Positions 59,026 to 64,000 of a stretch of 64,000 bases of DNA are shown here, in pieces. Both the position numbers and the translations under genes were made by a program. Location: assembly GCF_003675385.1 (NCBI RefSeq), contig NZ_RCWZ01000006.1:227180-291179 (forward strand). Reading direction: 5' to 3'. Each line of letters begins with the position of its first letter. Position 1 is the stretch's first letter. The DNA comes from Mucilaginibacter kameinonensis. GTDB taxonomy: Bacteria > Bacteroidota > Bacteroidia > Sphingobacteriales > Sphingobacteriaceae. The notes under the pieces were generated by a model. The model was not told the DNA's origin. It did no database searches and was given only the letters and a program-made list of their open reading frames with translations.

Positions 59026-59048
59026 TCATCAACATAAACCAAACGTAA

Positions 59049-60161
59049 ATGAGCAAGCAATTTACTATAGCCAGGTTAACCATTATGTGTTTAGCACCGT
59101 TCTGCATTTTGAGCGCATGCAATTCATCAACCAAAAAAACAGCTGATACAACCGACAGTACAAAAACAGATACTGCTAAAAAAGTAAAGTATCTGTCGCA
59201 GCCGCTCATCAGTTCCATTTATACTGCCGACCCATCGGCGCATGTGTTTAACGGTAAAATTTATATCTATCCATCGCATGATATCAACGCAGGAATCCCC
59301 GAAAATGACAACGGCGACCATTTTGCCATGAAGGATTATCATATCCTGTCGATGGATAGTGTTGGTGGTAAGGTGACCGATAATGGTGTAGCACTTGATA
59401 TCAAAGATATACCATGGGCAGGCCGGCAACTTTGGGCTCCCGATGCAGCTTATAAAAAGGGTACCTATTACCTGTATTTCCCGGTAAAAGATAAAAAGGA
59501 TGTTTTCCATATTGGCGTGGCTACCTCGGCAAACCCGGCAGGGCCGTTCAAAGCTGAACCTGAACCCATAGCCGGAAGCTATAGTATTGACCCCGCTGTG
59601 TTTACCGATACGGATGGCAAAACTTATATGTATTTCGGCGGTATCTGGGGCGGTCAGCTTCAACGTTGGATCAACGGTAAGTATGACGCCAATGGATCAA
59701 AGACAGATTCAAAACAGGAGGATGCGCCGGCTATAAGTTGCAAGGTGGCGCTGCTTAAACCTGATATGAAAACCTTTGACGGCACAGTAAAGGACGCTGT
59801 AATTTTAGATAGTCTTGGCAAACCACTGTTAACCAAAGACCATGACCGTCGTTTTTTTGAGGGCTCGTGGATGCATAAATATAATGGTAAGTACTATTTC
59901 ACCTACTCAACAGGCGATACGCATTTGCTTTGCTACGCGATAGGCGATAGTCCGCTGGGGCCGTTTACATACAAGGGGGTATTCATGAAACCGGTACAGG
60001 GCTGGACAACTCATCATTCCATCGTTGAAATAAAAGACAAATGGTATATATTTTACCATGATACCCAGTTATCAGGCAAAACACATTTGCGCAATGTGAA
60101 GGTTACAGAGCTGCAGCATAATGCCGATGGAAGCATTAAATTGATTGATCCGTTTTTGTAA
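59049..60161 (+). CDS. GH43-family beta-xylosidase/arabinofuranosidase-like lipoprotein
   Basis: A 370-residue glycoside hydrolase with a lipoprotein signal (Cys24 in ILSACNSS) and a Thr/Lys-rich linker. Five-bladed propeller motifs: IYTADPSAHVFNGKIYIYPSHD with base D61, SYSIDPAVFTDTDGKTYMYFGG with D181 (pKa-modulating), and RRFFEGSWMHKYNGKYYFTYS with acid E271. It probably cleaves xylose or arabinose from xylan-derived oligosaccharides in the periplasm, working with the GH67 enzyme on glucuronoarabinoxylan. Confidence 0.92.
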   Translation: MSKQFTIARLTIMCLAPFCILSACNSSTKKTADTTDSTKTDTAKKVKYLSQPLISSIYTADPSAHVFNGKIYIYPSHDINAGIPENDNGDHFAMKDYHILSMDSVGGKVTDNGVALDIKDIPWAGRQLWAPDAAYKKGTYYLYFPVKDKKDVFHIGVATSANPAGPFKAEPEPIAGSYSIDPAVFTDTDGKTYMYFGGIWGGQLQRWINGKYDANGSKTDSKQEDAPAISCKVALLKPDMKTFDGTVKDAVILDSLGKPLLTKDHDRRFFEGSWMHKYNGKYYFTYSTGDTHLLCYAIGDSPLGPFTYKGVFMKPVQGWTTHHSIVEIKDKWYIFYHDTQLSGKTHLRNVKVTELQHNADGSIKLIDPFL

Positions 60162-60175
60162 GCTATAAGCTAAGA

Positions 60176-60220
60176 TTAATATTAAAAGGCCCTCTACAAA
60201 AGAGAGCCTTTTAATATTAA
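60176..60220. terminator. Bidirectional terminator
   Basis: TTAATATTAAAAGGC...GCCTTTTAATATTAA, a 15-base stem with inner CTCT/AGAG pairing, between GH43 and the convergent quinone reductase gene. Confidence 0.85.
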
Positions 60221-60248
60221 TAAGATGAGGTCTATAAGTTCTGCTATC

Positions 60249-60830
60249 TCATTTAAGTTCTTTACCTAATTGATTTACCTGTTTTAGCCATTTTTCCCTT
60301 TTTTGATCGGTTGATTTTCTGATAAATCCAAAAGTGGAGAAGCGGATTGGATCGAACCCAACATAACCAAATACAATGTCTTTAAGGATTTGGTATTGCG
60401 ATGCCCGGTAAATCAGGTAAAACCACCATTTGGGTGTATCCATGGTAACCATCAGCCGCATACTTTTCCCCTTCAGCAGTTTTTCAGGGAATATTTTACC
60501 TGATTGGTGTTTAAAAGCAAAGCCTGGCAAAAATAACCTGTCTATAAAACCTTTAGTAATGGCAGGCATAAAGCCCCACCAGTTTGGATAAACAAATACC
60601 ACGTGATTTGCCCAGGTAAACATTTCTTGCGCGGCCAAAAGATCATCTTCCATATACTCGCCGGTTTTATAACCTTCGGCAAGGTTTACATCAAATTTTA
60701 ACCTGGATATATAAAGTACCTTACAATTGGCGCCGGCACTTTCCGCCCCTCTTTGATAGGCATTGAGCAGCGCGTTACAAAATGAATTTTCTGAAGGGTG
60801 CCCGAGGATGAGTAGTATATTCTTTTTCAT
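60249..60830 (-). CDS. NAD(P)H quinone oxidoreductase (flavodoxin-like fold)
   Basis: A 193-residue flavoprotein: NILLILGHPSENSFCNALLNAYQRGAESAGANCKVLYIS (FMN/FAD phosphate site), VVFVYPNWWGFMPAITKGFIDRLFLPGFAFKHQSGKIFPEKLLKGKSMRLMVTMD (NQO1/MdaB/KefF-like substrate region). It reduces quinones or electrophiles by two electrons. A Crp/Fnr regulator sits 76 bases upstream in the same direction and may control it. Confidence 0.92.
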   Translation of the reverse strand: MKKNILLILGHPSENSFCNALLNAYQRGAESAGANCKVLYISRLKFDVNLAEGYKTGEYMEDDLLAAQEMFTWANHVVFVYPNWWGFMPAITKGFIDRLFLPGFAFKHQSGKIFPEKLLKGKSMRLMVTMDTPKWWFYLIYRASQYQILKDIVFGYVGFDPIRFSTFGFIRKSTDQKREKWLKQVNQLGKELK

Positions 60831-60906
60831 TGCAGTATCTTGTTGATTGACAATGCAAATCTGCTAAGGAAATAGGAGGGCAACCTGACACATATGTGCC
60901 AAAAAA

Positions 60907-61497
60907 CTATTGGTGCGCTAATTTCTGACGAATACGGGTAAGGGACTGCCGCTCGATGCCCAGGTAACTGCAAAGATGAGATAAGGAGACACGGTTAAAT
61001 AAGCTTTTCTTGTTCCGGCTGAAATCAAGATAACGTTCTTCAGAAGTTTGGAAGATGAAACTCTCTATGCGGGCTTGTTGTCGTTTTAATACTTCTTCTG
61101 CAATTAAGCGGCCATAGCGCTCAAATTGGGGAGATTGCCGGTAGATCCATTGCAGATCGTCAAACGAAAGGCAAACAAAAGTGGCAGGTTCCAGGCACTG
61201 GATAGAGTACCGGCTGGGTTGCCGGGCTATGAACGAATGATAATGTGTGGCATAGTCGCTTTCGGCATAAAAGCCAACTGTACGCTCGTTGCCCTCATCG
61301 TCAATATAAAAAGAACGGACTAAGCCGTTGGCGATAAATCCCAAAGCTTTTTGGATTTTCCCGGTTTCCAGGAAAAATTCTTTCTTTTTTAGCTCTTTAA
61401 TGGTGAGTTTCGAAACAAACAGCGCAAATTCATCATCGGTTAATTCCGGGCAAATAGCCTTGACCGATTCCAGATATATGTTTACTGCTGCTACCAT
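60907..61497 (-). CDS. Crp/Fnr-family transcriptional regulator
   Basis: A 196-residue regulator with a cyclic-nucleotide-binding-type beta-barrel (FFLETGKIQKALGFIANGLVRSFYIDDEGNERTVGFYAESDYATHYHSFIARQPSRYSIQCLEPATFVCLSFDDLQWI) and a C-terminal winged helix (FNRVSLSHLCSYLGIERQSLTRIRQKLA). Neither the Fnr Cys cluster nor a cAMP Arg is evident, so the ligand is unknown. It belongs to the group that is often linked with quinone or nitroreductase-like genes in Bacteroidota; the quinone reductase downstream is a likely target. Confidence 0.9.
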   Translation of the reverse strand: MVAAVNIYLESVKAICPELTDDEFALFVSKLTIKELKKKEFFLETGKIQKALGFIANGLVRSFYIDDEGNERTVGFYAESDYATHYHSFIARQPSRYSIQCLEPATFVCLSFDDLQWIYRQSPQFERYGRLIAEEVLKRQQARIESFIFQTSEERYLDFSRNKKSLFNRVSLSHLCSYLGIERQSLTRIRQKLAHQ

Positions 61498-61699
61498 TAT
61501 TGTTTATTTTTTTCATATCATCCACCAATCATTTTAAAGATAGCAAAAGCTGATTGCTGATAAAAATAAACCTCATGTTTTGCACTTGCCCGTAGTTTAC
61601 CTTCTTCATATTGGCTTTTCTTTTAGCAACATAAATAGAAATTACTATGCATGCATAATAATTATTATCATTGCAAAAAAATTTAACCGGCTCAATCTC

Positions 61700-63850
61700 A
61701 TGCAAGTTTTACATAAACAATGGCTACAAATTTCGCGCCTTTTGCGTGGCGAGTACGTTGTTAACGCGGTACGTTGCACAAGCGTGATAGTTGCGCCGGT
61801 AATTGTTTTTGCTAATATTGGACTAATTATAACCGGAATTTATATGGGCCTTGGCACGTTGCTGGTGTCGCTCACTGATTTGCCTGGTCCACGTGTAAAT
61901 AGATTGAGGTTTTTAATCCTGGGTAGTCTTACACTTGGGTTAGTCGCCTTCATTACAGCCGTTGCACAGCCTTCGCCCTGGTTGATTGCATTATTGATGA
62001 TCAGTTTTTGTTTTGGTTTTTCAATGCTGGCCGCCTATGGCGGCAACCTCAATGCAATTGGCTCGTTGGCACTCATTATGATGGTTTTTGCAATAGGCCT
62101 TAGGCCGGTAGATCCTTTTTCATTTGCATTGCCGGTTATATCCGGGGGCATTTGGTATACCGCTTGCACAGGTATCGACACATACTTTTTTCCTCACAGG
62201 AGCATAAACAACGCACTAAGTGAGTGTATGATTGCGATGTCGCATTTTTTGAGAAAGAAGGCCGAATTTTACAATGGTGATATTCCATTAGCAGATGCCT
62301 ATAAGGATATTATTCCCGGGCACTTATCCGTATGTGAAAAGCAGGAGAGCCTCAGGACAATATTGTTGTCAAAAACTACCGTTTTCAATAAAGACTACCG
62401 GTCGGGGAAACTGATCAGACTTACCGCGGAAGTAATAGATCTGTATGAACAAATATTAGCCATTCATTACGACTATGAATTTGTACGTAAGACCCTTCAG
62501 GAACTGGATATACTGGAGCAGATAAAGCGGATGATCGAGGATGTTGCAGATCAACTGTACCTGACAGGAATTTCATTGCACGTGGCCGGAAAGAAGAGAT
62601 ATCAAATACCCATTGCCAGCAATAATGCCGTTTTAACCCAACTAAAACAAGTTGCCCAAATGGGTGACGCTAATACGGCAGATCTGATTAATGCGATCTG
62701 TAAAAACATTGAGCAAATTTGTAACAAGCTTACATTAATTAATACTTTGGCCGTAGCAGAAAGTGGCTCGTCAGAAGAAATCGATAGCACGGACGCTATC
62801 CGTTTTTCAAGCATCCCGAGGATAGATTTTTCAATACTAAAGCAACACCTCAGTTACCATTCGCCAATTTTTCGTTTCGCATTGCGATTGACAGTCTTAT
62901 GTATGGTGGCGTACATTTTGATGTTATTCGTGCTGCCGGGTAAATATTCGTACTGGCTATTGCTCACAATTGTGATCATTGCCCGGCCAGGCTTTAGTGT
63001 AACCAAGCGTAGGAACGTACAACGAATAGCTGGTAGTTTAGCAGGCATTTTTATTGCATATGGTTTGCTTAATCTGAGGCTTCCTATTCATGCCCAATTT
63101 TTACTGATCGCAGCTTTTCTTGCCGGATATATAGGTTTCCTGTATGTTAACTATTTGGTAAGCGTAATTTTCATAACCATTGTCGCAATTATTGGTCTGC
63201 ATCTTCTGGGAGGTAATAACCATTCATTGCTGATACAAAGAAGTTATACTGTTTTGTTGGGCGGAGGAATGGCTCTTGTTGCTGCTTTTCTGTTTCCGTC
63301 GTGGGAAACTAACAGAATAAGGAATTTGATAAAGAACGCGCTGGCCTCGAATATTAATTTATTGGAAGACTTGGTGAGTTTGACTAAGCTTCAATCTGTA
63401 AATTTGATTGAATATAAATTAAAGAGGAAACAGGTTTTTGTAGATACGGCAAATCTTTATAAGTCGTTCGAGCATCTCCGGAATGAACCTCCCTCAACCG
63501 GATTTGATTTGGACTTGCTTTACCGATTTCAGGTGTTTAATCATGAATTGTATGCTTCGACATCATCATTGTTTCATTCGCAACTTAACGAGGACCAATT
63601 TCAAAATAACCCGGATATTATTAAATCGCTGGAATTTTCGTTAAGCTATTTAAAGAAGGGATTGTCTGTAATTTCCGGAACTGCAGAAGTATCAGCCATA
63701 TCTGACAAGGAGCCGCATATGGATTCCTATTGTTTCGATGATCATTTTGATGTGCCTAAGCAATTGGAAGTGATAACTATCCGGGCGCCTCAGGTTTATG
63801 ATCAAACCAAAATGATGAATGCTTTCTGGATGCGAGGTATATCGAAATAG
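61700..63850 (+). CDS. FUSC-family inner-membrane protein (YccS-like)
   Basis: The start at 61700 (MQVLHKQWLQISRLLRGEYVVNAVRCTSV) is preferred to one 40 codons upstream, which would add a hydrophobic and non-homologous stretch. About 716 residues: a first membrane domain with several helices (about 25-180), a large cytoplasmic helical region (about 190-400), and a second membrane domain (about 420-570) with RFALRLTVLCMVAYILMLFVLPGKYSYWLLLTIVIIARPGFSVTKRRNVQRIAGSLAGI, the FUSC signature. These proteins are thought to export aromatic acids or toxic compounds. No efflux partners (membrane fusion, outer-membrane) are adjacent. Confidence 0.9.
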   Translation: MQVLHKQWLQISRLLRGEYVVNAVRCTSVIVAPVIVFANIGLIITGIYMGLGTLLVSLTDLPGPRVNRLRFLILGSLTLGLVAFITAVAQPSPWLIALLMISFCFGFSMLAAYGGNLNAIGSLALIMMVFAIGLRPVDPFSFALPVISGGIWYTACTGIDTYFFPHRSINNALSECMIAMSHFLRKKAEFYNGDIPLADAYKDIIPGHLSVCEKQESLRTILLSKTTVFNKDYRSGKLIRLTAEVIDLYEQILAIHYDYEFVRKTLQELDILEQIKRMIEDVADQLYLTGISLHVAGKKRYQIPIASNNAVLTQLKQVAQMGDANTADLINAICKNIEQICNKLTLINTLAVAESGSSEEIDSTDAIRFSSIPRIDFSILKQHLSYHSPIFRFALRLTVLCMVAYILMLFVLPGKYSYWLLLTIVIIARPGFSVTKRRNVQRIAGSLAGIFIAYGLLNLRLPIHAQFLLIAAFLAGYIGFLYVNYLVSVIFITIVAIIGLHLLGGNNHSLLIQRSYTVLLGGGMALVAAFLFPSWETNRIRNLIKNALASNINLLEDLVSLTKLQSVNLIEYKLKRKQVFVDTANLYKSFEHLRNEPPSTGFDLDLLYRFQVFNHELYASTSSLFHSQLNEDQFQNNPDIIKSLEFSLSYLKKGLSVISGTAEVSAISDKEPHMDSYCFDDHFDVPKQLEVITIRAPQVYDQTKMMNAFWMRGISK

Positions 63851-63933
63851 TATGCCGGATGGGGTATAGCTTAACTTTTTCTCCTTGAGGAATAGCGAGT
63901 TAAAGAAAGTGCAGGGCGAATAGTCAGAAATAA

Positions 63934-63964
63934 TTTGGAGGTGGGTAAAAAGTGACTACCTTTG
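63934..63964 (+). promoter_or_regulatory. Strong promoter, probably of an rRNA operon outside the window
   Basis: TTTG at 63934-63937 (-33) and TACCTTTG at 63957-63964 (-7) with exactly 19 bases between, a full match to the phylum consensus. The transcript begins with a small hairpin (CCCGC...GCGGG, 63968-63988) and GTTCTTTAA, like the leader of 16S rRNA in relatives. No gene is seen between 63851 and this point. Confidence 0.65.
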
Positions 63965-64000
63965 CAGCCCGCAAACGAGGAAGCGGGGTTTGTTCTTTAA

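Noticed and set aside
61580..61699. Longer N-terminus for the FUSC protein
   Set aside because: The extra 40 residues are irregular and the family start matches the ATG at 61700.
1..64000. Insertion sequences, prophage, integrase or defence island
   Set aside because: No transposase, integrase, phage structural gene, restriction-modification or toxin-antitoxin module was recognised; all spacers longer than about 100 bases were read through.
1..64000. tRNA or rRNA genes
   Set aside because: No cloverleaf or rRNA sequence was seen; only a possible rRNA promoter at the right edge.

Overview
The window looks like chromosome from a Bacteroidota bacterium of the family Sphingobacteriaceae, most like Mucilaginibacter or Pedobacter. 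This is inferred from gene content, not from a search. Supporting signs are the subunit-a and subunit-c forms of the ATP synthase, a gldB-nadE neighbour pair, a subtilase with a type IX secretion (T9SS) C-terminal domain, many short lipoprotein signal peptides, DUF4369/TlpA thiol-disulfide proteins, TAnnTTTG-type promoters, few Shine-Dalgarno sites, and many intergenic palindromic repeats of the kind common in this phylum.

Layout. 1-5.5 kb: ATP synthase genes in the order (small membrane protein)-atpB-atpE-atpF-atpH-atpA-atpG, closed by a terminator; atpD and atpC are not here. 5.6-16 kb: small membrane proteins and lipoproteins, gldB, nadE, and a 1246-residue secreted subtilase. 16-30 kb: gamma-glutamyltransferase, a MarR regulator, two FKBP-type lipoproteins, a photolyase with an overlapping epimerase gene, a DUF2867-type reductase, a TonB-plug outer-membrane protein, an ABC1 kinase with a TetR regulator, and thioredoxin. 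30-36 kb: an envelope cluster with a (PPIPPV)16 protein, a phosphodiesterase, and a serpin lipoprotein. 36-44 kb: LysR with an alpha/beta hydrolase whose export signal is cut off by an in-frame stop, an ECF42-like sigma factor with its YCII protein, SpsF-like cytidylyltransferase, and SDR with HxlR. 44-49 kb: ECF sigma with a zinc-type anti-sigma facing lipoprotein MsrB and MsrA, then two TlpA paralogues. 49-56 kb: an arginase-family protein, an epimerase, a SerB-SerA' fusion, a UspA protein, tryptophan 2,3-dioxygenase, a branched-chain aminotransferase, and an SDR. 56.8-60 kb: a glucuronoxylan-degrading GH67-GH43 pair with a LacI-type palindrome upstream. 60-64 kb: a quinone reductase, a Crp/Fnr regulator, a FUSC membrane protein, and at the right edge a strong promoter that may drive a ribosomal RNA operon beyond the window.

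Most genes are ordinary housekeeping or environmental-lifestyle genes. I see no phage, insertion sequence, CRISPR array, tRNA or defence island. The most unusual features are: (1) at least ten families of palindromic repeats between genes, some inside the ATP synthase operon and some forming the ends of coding regions; (2) a hydrolase gene separated from an intact signal peptide by a single in-frame TAA; (3) a secreted protein made almost wholly of PPIPPV hexapeptides, kept constant while the DNA varies at silent positions; (4) an ECF/zinc-anti-sigma/Msr cluster that looks like a redox-repair circuit of the cell envelope; and (5) a phosphoserine phosphatase fused to a SerA remnant that keeps its ACT domain.
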